Below, piece by piece: positions 7,590-16,517 of a DNA stretch of 64,000 nt (its first letter is position 1; each line of letters begins with the position of its first letter). A program made the position numbers and the translations under genes. The notes under the pieces are model-generated. The model was not told the DNA's origin. It made no database searches and worked only from the letters and a program-made list of their open reading frames with translations. Source of the stretch: RUG626 sp051866775 (GTDB lineage Bacteria > Bacillota > Clostridia > Oscillospirales > Oscillospiraceae); assembly GCA_051866775.1 (NCBI GenBank), contig JBJDXR010000028.1, positions 1-64,000 on the forward strand. The letters are read 5' to 3'.

Positions 7590-10049
7590 ATGCTTATGAA
7601 TGAGCAGCCGCTTAATAAAAGCGGGAACAACTTTATGATAAAACTTGCCACCTTCATCGTGGACAAACGCAATCTGTTTTTCCTGTTGACGATCATCGGT
7701 ATCATTTTCTCCGTGATCTCCCGAAACTGGATACAAGTCGAAAACGAGCTGGCAGAATACCTTCCGGATGATTCGGAGGCCAGGCAGGGACTGGATGTAA
7801 TGGAGGATCAGTTCATCACCTACGGAAGTGCTAAGGTCATGGTGGCCAATATTACACTGCCGCAAGCCAGGGAGCTGTGCGATGAGCTTTCCGAACTGGA
7901 GGGCGTTCAGAGCATCACTTTCGATGAGCAGGAGAATTACAAAGAGGTATCCGCACTGTATACCATCACCTTTGACTATGCGGATACGGATGACCAATGT
8001 CTTGACGCTTTGGAGCAGGTGGAAGAGCTGGTATCGGAGCAGGACTATTACATATCCACCGATTTGGGCGACCAGCAGGCGGAGGCTATCGACGCCGAGG
8101 TTCAGGTGATCATGGTCTATGTCGCAATAGTCGTGGTATTGGTTCTGCTTCTGACCTCCCAAACTTGGGCGGAGGTTCCGGTACTGCTGCTAACCTTCGT
8201 CACCGCCATGATTCTGAATTTGGGAACTAACTTCCTGCTTGGGACCATCTCTTTCGTATCCAATTCGGTAACCAGTATTTTGCAGCTAGCGCTGTCTTTG
8301 GACTACGCAGTCATCCTGTGCAACCGCTTCAAAGAGGAGCACGAGACGCTGCCTCTGCGGGAGGCAGTCATTGCGGCACTTAGCAAAGGCATTCCGGAAA
8401 TTGGATCCAGCAGTCTGACCACCATTGGCGGTTTGGTCGCCATGATGTTCATGCAGTTCAAGATCGGTCCGGACATGGCCATCTGCCTTATCAAGGCTAT
8501 TTTGTATGCGCTCTTATCTGTATTTATCGTCATGCCGGGCTTACTTATGCTGTTTGGCCCGCTGATGGAAAAGACGGCGCACCGCAGCTTCATTCCTAAA
8601 ATACCCTTTGTAGGGAAATTTGCCCATACAACAAAATATGTGATACCGCCGGTTTTTCTTGTTGTTATATTGCTGACATTCAATCTTTCCGGTGACTGCC
8701 CCTATGCCTACGGCTACAGCGGTTTGGAAACACCCAAGCTCAGCGAGACGCAGATCGCGGAGAATATGATTGAGGACACTTTTGGAGCAGAAAACTTTGT
8801 GGCTCTTGTGGTTCCCGGCGGAGATTATGACGCCGAAAAAAGACTGCTTGAGGAATTGGACACCTTTGAGGAGGTGGACTACTCCATGGGCCTTTCCAAT
8901 GTAGAGGCCATGGACGGCTATATGCTGGCGGATAAGCTGACGCCGAGGCAGTTCGCGGAGCTGACAGATCTGGACTACGAGGTGGCCCAGATAGTGTATG
9001 CGGCGTATGCGGCCAAGAACGAGGACTACGGGGAGATCGTGGGCAGTCTTTCCACTTATAGCATCCCCCTGATCGACATCCTGCTTTTTGCCTGCGATCA
9101 GATCGACTCCGGCATCGTCACCCTGGAGGATGAACAGGCGGATCTACTGTCTGAGGCACAGACTATGATGGAGAGCGCCAAAAAGCAGCTGCAGGGCAGC
9201 GAATATAACCGCATCCTGGTGTATTTGAATCTGCCGGTCAGCGGTAATGAAACTTATGCTTTTTTGGACACCCTGCAGGAGACCGCGAGAAACTACTATC
9301 CCGACGGGAATATCTATGTTGTGGGCGAGTCCACCACCGAATATGATTTCCAAAAATCCTTTGAGACGGACAATCTGGTGGTCACCATCGTCTCCATCCT
9401 GATAGTTTTGGTGGTTCTGCTGTTTACCTTTAAATCCGCAGGTATGCCGGTACTGCTGATTTTGGTAATTCAGGGCGCTATTTGGATCAATTTCTCCGTC
9501 CCATCAATTCAGAACAAACCGATTTTCTTCATGAGCTACCTGGTTGTAAGCTCCATTCAGATGGGTGCCAACATTGACTATGCTATCGTCATCGCCAGCC
9601 GTTTTAATGAGCTGAAGCATGAGATGGATCACCGCGAGGCGATCATCGAGACAATGAACTTCGCATTCCCGACAATCATTACCTCCGGCAGCATTTTGGC
9701 AGTGGCCGGCACCCTGATAGGCCAGATGACCTCTGATGCGGCAATAGCCGGTATCGGCCAAAGCTTAGGCCGCGGCACCATTATCTCCATAATCTTGGTC
9801 ATGTTTGTACTGCCGCAGATCCTGCTGCTGGGCAGCAAGATCGTTGACAATACCTCTTTCTCAATGCCGGTCAAAGAGCGGACTGCCAGCGCCAGCGGAC
9901 GTGTTAGAATTGACGGATTGGTTCACGGTGAGATTCACGGAACCATCAGCGGCACCGTCCGCGCCATTGTGGATGGCGATGTGAACCTGAATGTGATCTC
10001 CGGCTCAGTGGCCGAGGAAGGAGCAGAAGATGAAGAAGAATACGTTTAA
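7590..10049 (+). CDS. MMPL/RND-family exporter with bactofilin-like tail
   Basis: An 819-residue polytopic protein with two MMPL repeats. Each has a large extracytoplasmic loop and a transmembrane bundle with the proton-relay-type Asp-Tyr (LSLDYAVILCNRF at about 235, ANIDYAIVIASRF at about 660). The first membrane segment is near 25-45. The last 60 residues (RVRIDGLVHGEIHGTISGTV, then RAIVDGDVNLNV) form short glycine-punctuated strands like bactofilin or polymer-forming repeats, unusual for this family. Members export lipids, siderophores or drugs; the substrate here is unknown. It overlaps the downstream GLUG gene by 20 bp. Confidence 0.93.
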   Translation: MLMNEQPLNKSGNNFMIKLATFIVDKRNLFFLLTIIGIIFSVISRNWIQVENELAEYLPDDSEARQGLDVMEDQFITYGSAKVMVANITLPQARELCDELSELEGVQSITFDEQENYKEVSALYTITFDYADTDDQCLDALEQVEELVSEQDYYISTDLGDQQAEAIDAEVQVIMVYVAIVVVLVLLLTSQTWAEVPVLLLTFVTAMILNLGTNFLLGTISFVSNSVTSILQLALSLDYAVILCNRFKEEHETLPLREAVIAALSKGIPEIGSSSLTTIGGLVAMMFMQFKIGPDMAICLIKAILYALLSVFIVMPGLLMLFGPLMEKTAHRSFIPKIPFVGKFAHTTKYVIPPVFLVVILLTFNLSGDCPYAYGYSGLETPKLSETQIAENMIEDTFGAENFVALVVPGGDYDAEKRLLEELDTFEEVDYSMGLSNVEAMDGYMLADKLTPRQFAELTDLDYEVAQIVYAAYAAKNEDYGEIVGSLSTYSIPLIDILLFACDQIDSGIVTLEDEQADLLSEAQTMMESAKKQLQGSEYNRILVYLNLPVSGNETYAFLDTLQETARNYYPDGNIYVVGESTTEYDFQKSFETDNLVVTIVSILIVLVVLLFTFKSAGMPVLLILVIQGAIWINFSVPSIQNKPIFFMSYLVVSSIQMGANIDYAIVIASRFNELKHEMDHREAIIETMNFAFPTIITSGSILAVAGTLIGQMTSDAAIAGIGQSLGRGTIISIILVMFVLPQILLLGSKIVDNTSFSMPVKERTASASGRVRIDGLVHGEIHGTISGTVRAIVDGDVNLNVISGSVAEEGAEDEEEYV

Positions 10050-13000
10050 CAAAATCATCGCACTGCTTTTGATCTTTGTGTTGCTTGGTTCTTTATTTCT
10101 CTCGCTGGGCTCAACAGTGCTTGCAGCTGAGGATCCAGAAACTATATACATAGACACCGCCGAAGAGCTTGTGGAGCTGGCGGGGCACTGCACATTAGAT
10201 ACCTGGTCACAGGGAAAAAAAGTCGTACTTCGGGCGGATATCTCTCTGTCAGATGTTGAGTTTTCAACCATTCCAATCTTTGGCGGGGAATTTGACGGAA
10301 ACGGTCATACCATCAGCGGCCTGCAGATCACGCAGAGCATAACGCCGTCCGGGTTGTTTGCTATTCTGCAGGAAAACGCGGTTGTGAAAAATCTGAAGGT
10401 CAGCGGCTCTGTTAAACCTTCCGGAAACAGCAGCAATGTAGGCGGTATTGTCGGTGAAAACTATGGTTTGGTAACCGGATGCACTTTTACAGGCAATGTA
10501 TCGGGCGGCAGCAATGTGGGCGGTATTGTCGGTATCAACGCCGTGACCGGCCAGGTGCTTGAGTGCAGCGTCAGCGGCTCTGTCATTGGAGATAAAATGA
10601 CGGGAGGCGTTGCCGGATGCAACCTGGGCATTATCGGAGAGTGTCAAAACAGCGCGTATGTAAATACGGTCAGCGTTGACCCCGCGATCAGCCCGAATGA
10701 TATCAATATTTATTTCTCCTTGGACGTCTCCAAGCTGTCTTCTATGGACACAAGCATGACTTCGTCGGATACCGGCGGCATCGCGGGCTACTCGTCCGGG
10801 ATCGTGTCTGGCTGTGTCAATAACTCGCCCATAGGATATCCGCACATCGGCTATAACATCGGCGGCATCGTCGGCCGCAACTGCGGTTATATCCACACCT
10901 GCGAAAACAGCGCGGATATCTTCGGCCGTAAGGATGTAGGCGGTATTGCTGGACAGATGGAGCCTTACATAGCGCAGAATATAACGGAAAGCACGCTTAG
11001 TAAGCTGGAAAGTCAGCTGGATGAGCTGGATGCCCTGCTGGATACTGCTTTGAACGATGCAAACGCGGGCGTCGGAACGGTGACCTCAAGGCTGAACAAG
11101 ATCGCGGATTATATGGACAGCGCCGCAGGGGCGGCCAGCGATATTAAAACCTATGGCAATGTCAACAGCACGGTCACAGGCAGCGGTGAAAGCGACAGCG
11201 TCGGCGGTGTCACGGTCACTCCTCCCCAGGTAGAGGTGGGCGGAAGCACAGAAACTTCCGGCGGTGCAGGGGTGGCCGTTACTCCGGGCGGAGGAACCGC
11301 CGGCGGCGGAGTTTCTTCCAGCGGCGAGGCTCACGGAGGTCTGACTGAGGGCAGCGCAGAAGGCGGAAATCACACTTCTGCCAGCGGCAATGTCAGTGCC
11401 TCCACGCAGATCGCCATGACGACCTCTTTAAGCGGCCTGTCCTCCGCAATTTATGGCATGTCCGGTCAGATGCGGCTGCTGAACGGCGAGATCTCCGGTA
11501 CTTCCGGCACGCTGACCGAGGATATGAAGGCCATTCAGAAGCAGATCAGTGCTATCTCCGACACGGCGATGGAGTTGTTCACCGGAGATAGTGATGGGGA
11601 TCTGATGATCGACAGTTCCGAGATCGATATTGACCTGGTGACACTGGGCAAAGCGTCCGATTGTAAAAACCATGGCAGCGTGAACGGCGACATAAATGTG
11701 GGCGGCATCACAGGCGCCATGGCAATGGAATATGAGCTGGACCCGGAGGATGACATCGCCTCTAATTTAGATGGGACACAGCGAAGAAAATTCGAAGTTA
11801 AGGCAATAATTCAGGATTGTGTGAACACCGGAAAAATCGTTGCCAAGCGCAGCTATGCAGGCGGTATCTGCGGACGTATGGATTTGGGGCTGATCGCCCA
11901 TTCGGAGGGTTACGGCAGCGTGACCAGTGAAAGCGGAGATTATGTGGGCGGCATTGCCGGGGCCACTTCCTCCACCATTCGCCAGAGCTTTGCCAAGTGT
12001 ACGCTTTCCGGCGGAGATTACGTGGGCGGCATTGTGGGTTCCGGTGTTACCGAAGATCTGAGCGGCAACTCCAGTACCGTTGCCGGCTGCTACAGCATGG
12101 TCGATATCAAATCATGCAATGAATATGCTGGTGCGGTATCCGGCGCCAACGCAGGCAATTTTGTTGAAAACTTCTTTGTCTCAGACACACTGGCCGGCAT
12201 TAACGGAAGAAGCTACACCGGAAAGGCCGAGCCCATCGCATATGCGGATCTCCTGAAAATTGCCGGATCCGACGCAGAGACCGCACCGGCTTCGGAAAGC
12301 GCGGAAACGACAGAAGCGGATGCGTCCGGCGAAACGGAAACGATATCTATTCCGGATGCGTTTATGCAGCTTTCTTTGACCTTTACGGCGGATGACGAGA
12401 TCATTAAAACGATCCCCTTTGACTACGGAGATTCCTTTGATGAGACGGTATATCCGGAGATTCCCCAAAAAGACGGGTACTATTCCTGCTGGGATAGACC
12501 CGAGCTGAATGAGCTCCACTTTGATACTGTGGTCAACGCGGTTTATACGCCGTATGTTTCCGCCCTGTCCAACACGGAAACACGCACCAACGGTCGCCCG
12601 ATCTTCTTTATTGAGGGGCAGTTCGATGACGAGGTTGCGGCTACCGTAACCACCCTTCCCAATACTCCAAACGATTTTGATTTCCTCGCAACCGATTGGA
12701 TGGATATTTTGTTAAAGAGCTTTTCCGGCACGACAGTCAGCCGTGAGATCGTAGAACAATGGAAAATATCCATTCCCGACGACGGTCAGCGAACGCACAC
12801 CGTTCGCTATCTCTCCCCCGACGCCGACCCGGAGCATTTGGATATCTATGTAAAGGGGACGACCGGCTGGAAAAAAGCAGACACCGAAATCATCGGAAGC
12901 TATCTTACATTCTCCGTGGATAGACTGGAGACGGAGATCGCGGTTATTTCAACCGTGGATGTATGGTGGATATGGCTGATTGCTGGCGTTCTGATTCTTA

Positions 13001-14460
13001 TTGTATTGGTACTCATCATCCGCCTGATTCGAAAGATCGTCAAATCAAAAAGGCGGGCTCCTGGGAAGACAGAATCAGAGGATGAGTATATTGATGATAT
13101 AGAGTTGGAAGAATCAGGAATCCAAACCGTATCATCCCGCGCCGCCCCTAAAAAGAAAAGGCGTTGGTTGATGCCGCTGCTGATCGTCCTGGCTTTGCTT
13201 GTGGGCATCGGAGGGACTGCGGCGTTCTTCCTTCTGCCTGACCTGCTGGACGACATGAAAGCCTATGAGCTTCTTAAAAAGTATTCCGAAAAGCAGGAGC
13301 TGACTATGGAATTGACCGTCGAAGCAGATCTTGGTTCCCAAGACTTCGGTTTTACGGCATTGTTAGACCGTACGGACGTTGACGGACATCGTGTCACAGC
13401 CATTTCGCAGGATGAAATATCGCTTTATTACTGTGACGGAGCTGTTTTCCTTGAAAGCGGAAATGCCTATAAGCTGAGCGGCTCCTTCCCGGACTACTCG
13501 CAGCTTTTGGATCAGACAATGAAATTGTACCGGTATGTCGATATTGAGGAGAAAAACGGAACTTATACCATTACGGCGGAGAACGCAGACGCGAAAGCTA
13601 TTTTGGAGCTTCTTATCCCGTCTGCGACCGAGATGCTTTCCGATACAGATTCCATAAAGGTTGAGCTTCTTGCGGATGGCGATGAAATATCCGAGATCCA
13701 TTTTTCCGGAAGCGGCGCGGTGAACGCCGAAAAGACCCCCTTTAATATCTCGGCGGTATTGAGGCTCGATACCGGAAACCAAAGCCGTATTCAGATACCG
13801 CAGCCTGTAAGAGACGCCGTCACCGGCGGAGAGTATGAGGCAACAGAAATACTTTCTGACGATCTCATACGCATAGCAAATGCATATGAGGCGCTGAATC
13901 AAGCGGAATTTCTGAGCGCAAAAATGCTGCTGAAAGCCGATTGTGGCCCAGTAACGTTGGACGACAGTCTTGATTTTTACACCTGGAATTACGACGGAAC
14001 TCAAATCAGCTCGATTCAGAAAAACGGCTACGCGCTTTATTTCACTGATACTGCGGTCTGCAATAAGGACGGAAACGTGATATCGGCCGCGGACGCAACT
14101 GCGGTCGAGTCGGCAAAGCTTTTGGATATCGCGTATCAGACCTGTCTGAATGCAGATTTGGATTGCAGCGAAACCGACGGGAACTACGTCTATACCCTCT
14201 CTTTGGACGAGGAGGGTATGGAGGCCGTTGCCTATGCGATCGCACCCGCGGCAGAAGGAATGGATATTCTCTTTGACAACGGCAGCCTCCAGGTAGTGAT
14301 CTGCAATGACAAAATTCAGAGTATTTCATTCTGCTGCAGCGGTAATGTTCAAATTGTGCTCTCCAAAGCGGCTGTATCGTTTGAAGCGCAGCTGGAGTTT
14401 ACAGAAAATGAGACAGAGGTTACGATTCCGGAAGCTGTAAAGAAAGCCTTAGAGAAATAG
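10030..14460 (+). CDS. Large GLUG-repeat surface protein
   Basis: A 1476-residue exported protein. A signal peptide spans about 1-33 (IIALLLIFVLLGSLFLSLGSTVLAA). GLUG-type repeats (VGGIVGENYGLVTGCTFTG, VGGIAGQ, VGGIVG) occur at about 130-320 and 550-735, separated by a helix plus a Gly/Ser-rich linker (about 380-460). A linker Glu/Ala/Ser segment follows, and then two membrane segments (about 976-998 and 1046-1066) with basic flanks. The C-terminal 400 residues contain two related modules, each ending in IPxxV(R/K)xAL-like strands. It is translationally coupled to the MMPL exporter (20 bp overlap), so it may be its accessory or cargo. GLUG proteins are often cell-surface adhesins. Confidence 0.88.
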   Translation: MKKNTFNKIIALLLIFVLLGSLFLSLGSTVLAAEDPETIYIDTAEELVELAGHCTLDTWSQGKKVVLRADISLSDVEFSTIPIFGGEFDGNGHTISGLQITQSITPSGLFAILQENAVVKNLKVSGSVKPSGNSSNVGGIVGENYGLVTGCTFTGNVSGGSNVGGIVGINAVTGQVLECSVSGSVIGDKMTGGVAGCNLGIIGECQNSAYVNTVSVDPAISPNDINIYFSLDVSKLSSMDTSMTSSDTGGIAGYSSGIVSGCVNNSPIGYPHIGYNIGGIVGRNCGYIHTCENSADIFGRKDVGGIAGQMEPYIAQNITESTLSKLESQLDELDALLDTALNDANAGVGTVTSRLNKIADYMDSAAGAASDIKTYGNVNSTVTGSGESDSVGGVTVTPPQVEVGGSTETSGGAGVAVTPGGGTAGGGVSSSGEAHGGLTEGSAEGGNHTSASGNVSASTQIAMTTSLSGLSSAIYGMSGQMRLLNGEISGTSGTLTEDMKAIQKQISAISDTAMELFTGDSDGDLMIDSSEIDIDLVTLGKASDCKNHGSVNGDINVGGITGAMAMEYELDPEDDIASNLDGTQRRKFEVKAIIQDCVNTGKIVAKRSYAGGICGRMDLGLIAHSEGYGSVTSESGDYVGGIAGATSSTIRQSFAKCTLSGGDYVGGIVGSGVTEDLSGNSSTVAGCYSMVDIKSCNEYAGAVSGANAGNFVENFFVSDTLAGINGRSYTGKAEPIAYADLLKIAGSDAETAPASESAETTEADASGETETISIPDAFMQLSLTFTADDEIIKTIPFDYGDSFDETVYPEIPQKDGYYSCWDRPELNELHFDTVVNAVYTPYVSALSNTETRTNGRPIFFIEGQFDDEVAATVTTLPNTPNDFDFLATDWMDILLKSFSGTTVSREIVEQWKISIPDDGQRTHTVRYLSPDADPEHLDIYVKGTTGWKKADTEIIGSYLTFSVDRLETEIAVISTVDVWWIWLIAGVLILIVLVLIIRLIRKIVKSKRRAPGKTESEDEYIDDIELEESGIQTVSSRAAPKKKRRWLMPLLIVLALLVGIGGTAAFFLLPDLLDDMKAYELLKKYSEKQELTMELTVEADLGSQDFGFTALLDRTDVDGHRVTAISQDEISLYYCDGAVFLESGNAYKLSGSFPDYSQLLDQTMKLYRYVDIEEKNGTYTITAENADAKAILELLIPSATEMLSDTDSIKVELLADGDEISEIHFSGSGAVNAEKTPFNISAVLRLDTGNQSRIQIPQPVRDAVTGGEYEATEILSDDLIRIANAYEALNQAEFLSAKMLLKADCGPVTLDDSLDFYTWNYDGTQISSIQKNGYALYFTDTAVCNKDGNVISAADATAVESAKLLDIAYQTCLNADLDCSETDGNYVYTLSLDEEGMEAVAYAIAPAAEGMDILFDNGSLQVVICNDKIQSISFCCSGNVQIVLSKAAVSFEAQLEFTENETEVTIPEAVKKALEK

Positions 14461-14477
14461 AAAGGGGTATTCAAAAG

Positions 14478-15080
14478 ATGGGAAACAGGATTATTTGTGT
14501 CGGCAGAGAATTCGGCAGCGGCGGTCACGAAGTGGCAGTACGCCTTTCCCAGCGGCTTGGTATCAAGGTGTATGAAAAACACCTGTTATATCTGGCTTGC
14601 CAATACGGCGAGCTGGCGGTCAAAACTTTGGAGGCCTCAGACGAGAAAGCAACAAATCCTTTTTTATTTCAAACGGTGCACGAGGGAAATCACCGTGTCA
14701 CCCGTGGACTTCCCACTTCAGAGGTTCTTTTTCAGCTGCAGAGCCACGAGATCCGCCGTATCGCAGGCAAAGAAAGCTGCATCTTTGTCGGCCGCTGTGC
14801 CGACTATGTGCTGCGGGATTCGGACGCGGCCGTACTCTCCGTGTTTATCGGTGCTCCGGTGGAACAGAGGATACAGCGAAAAATGAATCAGGAGAATCTG
14901 TCCCGCCAAAAAGCTAGACGGCTTGTACACAAGATGGACCTTCAGCGCAGAAAGTATTATGAACATTACACCGGTTCGGCATGGGGCTACGCCGCAAATT
15001 ATGACCTTTATATCGACTGCGGCAAAACAAGTCTTGAGCAGGCTGTTGATCTGATCGCATCACGATATGAAACGTTATAA
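14478..15080 (+). CDS. Cytidylate-kinase-like family protein
   Basis: A 200-residue P-loop protein starting MGNRIICVGREFGSGGHEVA. GREFGSGG is the altered P-loop of the Cytidylate_kin2 family common in Clostridia. FVGRCADYVLR and the KMNQENLSRQKARRLVHKMD lid region fit it. The family has no proven substrate. It follows the GLUG gene by 17 bp with AAAGGGG as ribosome site, so it is in the exporter operon. Confidence 0.88.
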   Translation: MGNRIICVGREFGSGGHEVAVRLSQRLGIKVYEKHLLYLACQYGELAVKTLEASDEKATNPFLFQTVHEGNHRVTRGLPTSEVLFQLQSHEIRRIAGKESCIFVGRCADYVLRDSDAAVLSVFIGAPVEQRIQRKMNQENLSRQKARRLVHKMDLQRRKYYEHYTGSAWGYAANYDLYIDCGKTSLEQAVDLIASRYETL

Positions 15081-15150
15081 AAAGGCGGAAATGCGTTTCG
15101 GCCATATACCCCGTAAAAATATTAAAACAATGAAGGAGAATGTATATACT

Positions 15151-15699
15151 ATGCATACCTCGAAAGAAAACACAGGCGGTATCGTCACCTGTCTGGTGGA
15201 AGTGCTTGTTGGAATCTTGCTTTTAGTGAATCCGATAGGCTTTACATCGGGAATCATCATCGCTTTGGGTATCCTGCTTTTAATCGGCGGTGTCGTAAAA
15301 ATAATCCGGTATTTTCGCATCAGCGCGGAGCAGTCCTCCATGGAGCAGAACCTCTTCAAGGGCCTTATCGGCGTGATTGCAGGCTTATTCTGCATTTTGC
15401 GTTCTCAGTGGTTCATCGTAACATTTCCTGTATTGACGATCCTGTATGGCGTTATAAACCTTATCGCCGGCCTGTTTAAGGTACAGCTTACTGTTGATGC
15501 TATTAGGTTAAAAAGCCGCTGGGGCTGGTCAGCGTTCAGCGCCGTTGTAACTATTCTTTTCGCGGCTATCATATTGCTGAATCCGTTCAGCTCGACGGTA
15601 TTTCTGTGGACATTTACCGCTGTAACTTTGATCATCGAGGCTGTTCTCGATCTGCTTTCCATGATTTTTTCCTCACGCAGAAAATCCAAGAACAGCTGA
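15151..15699 (+). CDS. DUF308 (HdeD-like) membrane protein
   Basis: A 182-residue integral membrane protein with six predicted membrane segments in three hairpins (VTCLVEVLVGILLLVNPIGF, IIIALGILLLIGGVV, KGLIGVIAGLFCIL, VTFPVLTILYGVINLIAGL, AVVTILFAAIILLNPF, TFTAVTLIIEAVLDLLSMIF). This is the DUF308 pattern of acid-resistance protein HdeD relatives. The start at 15151 follows AAGGAG by about 12 bases; longer in-frame starts overlap the kinase-like gene. Last gene of the exporter operon. Molecular function unknown. Confidence 0.82.
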   Translation: MHTSKENTGGIVTCLVEVLVGILLLVNPIGFTSGIIIALGILLLIGGVVKIIRYFRISAEQSSMEQNLFKGLIGVIAGLFCILRSQWFIVTFPVLTILYGVINLIAGLFKVQLTVDAIRLKSRWGWSAFSAVVTILFAAIILLNPFSSTVFLWTFTAVTLIIEAVLDLLSMIFSSRRKSKNS

Positions 15700-15745
15700 T
15701 CGGTTGTATCAGGAAGTGACCGCACCCATCACCGGAGGTTAAAGG

Positions 15746-15792
15746 AAGAGCCGACACCTTGTATTGATTTACAGGCAATCGGCTCTTTCTTT
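15746..15792 (+). terminator. Terminator of the MMPL/GLUG operon
   Basis: AAGAGCCGA (15746-15754) pairs with TCGGCTCTT (15779-15787), followed by TCTTTAC. It lies between the DUF308 gene and the convergent TetR gene. Confidence 0.7.
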
Positions 15793-15829
15793 ACGATTAC
15801 TAAATGTGCTCAACCAGATCAGGAAAATT

Positions 15830-16396
15830 TCAACCATTCCAGCCGCACGCTTTCCCCGCAAGGCTCAGCATCAATTCTGTCTCCTGGGTGGGACTTATAC
15901 GGTCAGGGTCATTGATCCAGTCCTGTATAACCTTATAGCTGCCATAGATCACAAAGGAGATCATGGCAGTTTTTTCTTTTTCGTCACGAATATTCGCCAA
16001 TGCCGTATTCAGCATATCCCCGATCTTCGGCAGCGAAAAAAGACGCTGGGCAAATGTTTCGTCAATATTGTTGTTCAGCAGCATAGCTGAAAGCTCCAAA
16101 TTGTCCTGTATGAAGCGAAGTACCAGAGCGACCCTGCTGTGAACACTCTCCTTGTCACGCACATCCGCGTTTTCAATGGTTTTTGCGATCTCACCAAGAT
16201 AATTGTCCGCGATCTCCGCCAATACATCATACTGGCTCCCGTAGTGGTTGTAAAAGGTCGTCCGGTTGATACCGGCAGTCTCACACAGCTCCCGAATTGA
16301 GATCTGATGGATGCTTTTCTTCTTCAGAAGCGTTAAAAACGATCTGTAGATCAACTGTTTCGTCAAGGCGATACGCTGATTCGGTTTCATTCCCAT
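15830..16396 (-). CDS. TetR/AcrR-family regulator
   Basis: A 188-residue regulator. The helix-turn-helix covers about 10-55 (FLTLLKKKSIHQISIRELC, then ETAGINRTTFYNHYGSQYDVL). The C-terminal ligand domain is helical. GGAGGAG lies just before the ATG at 16396; the open frame upstream runs into the divergent promoter and is not used. It is divergent from the TauE/kinase-like fusion gene and probably represses it; TTCGACAC repeats in the gap are candidate sites. Confidence 0.88.
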   Translation of the reverse strand: MGMKPNQRIALTKQLIYRSFLTLLKKKSIHQISIRELCETAGINRTTFYNHYGSQYDVLAEIADNYLGEIAKTIENADVRDKESVHSRVALVLRFIQDNLELSAMLLNNNIDETFAQRLFSLPKIGDMLNTALANIRDEKEKTAMISFVIYGSYKVIQDWINDPDRISPTQETELMLSLAGKACGWNG

Positions 16397-16425
16397 AAAA
16401 GCTCCTCCATATCTTATCTTCTGCA

Positions 16426-16480
16426 TTCGACACTTTGTGCTCATCTGTCGGTTGCAAATTCGACACATGTTGAGTATGAT
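16426..16480 (+). promoter_or_regulatory. Promoter and candidate TetR sites for the fusion transporter
   Basis: TTGCAA (16452-16457), a 17-bp spacer and TATGAT (16475-16480) form the plus-strand promoter. TTCGACAC occurs twice as a direct repeat (16426-16433 and 16459-16466). The second lies inside the spacer and forms an imperfect palindrome with ATGTTGA. Binding there would block transcription. Confidence 0.55.
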
Positions 16481-16517
16481 TGTAGTATCAAAAAAGGTTG
16501 TTGTCAAGGAGGCAGTA

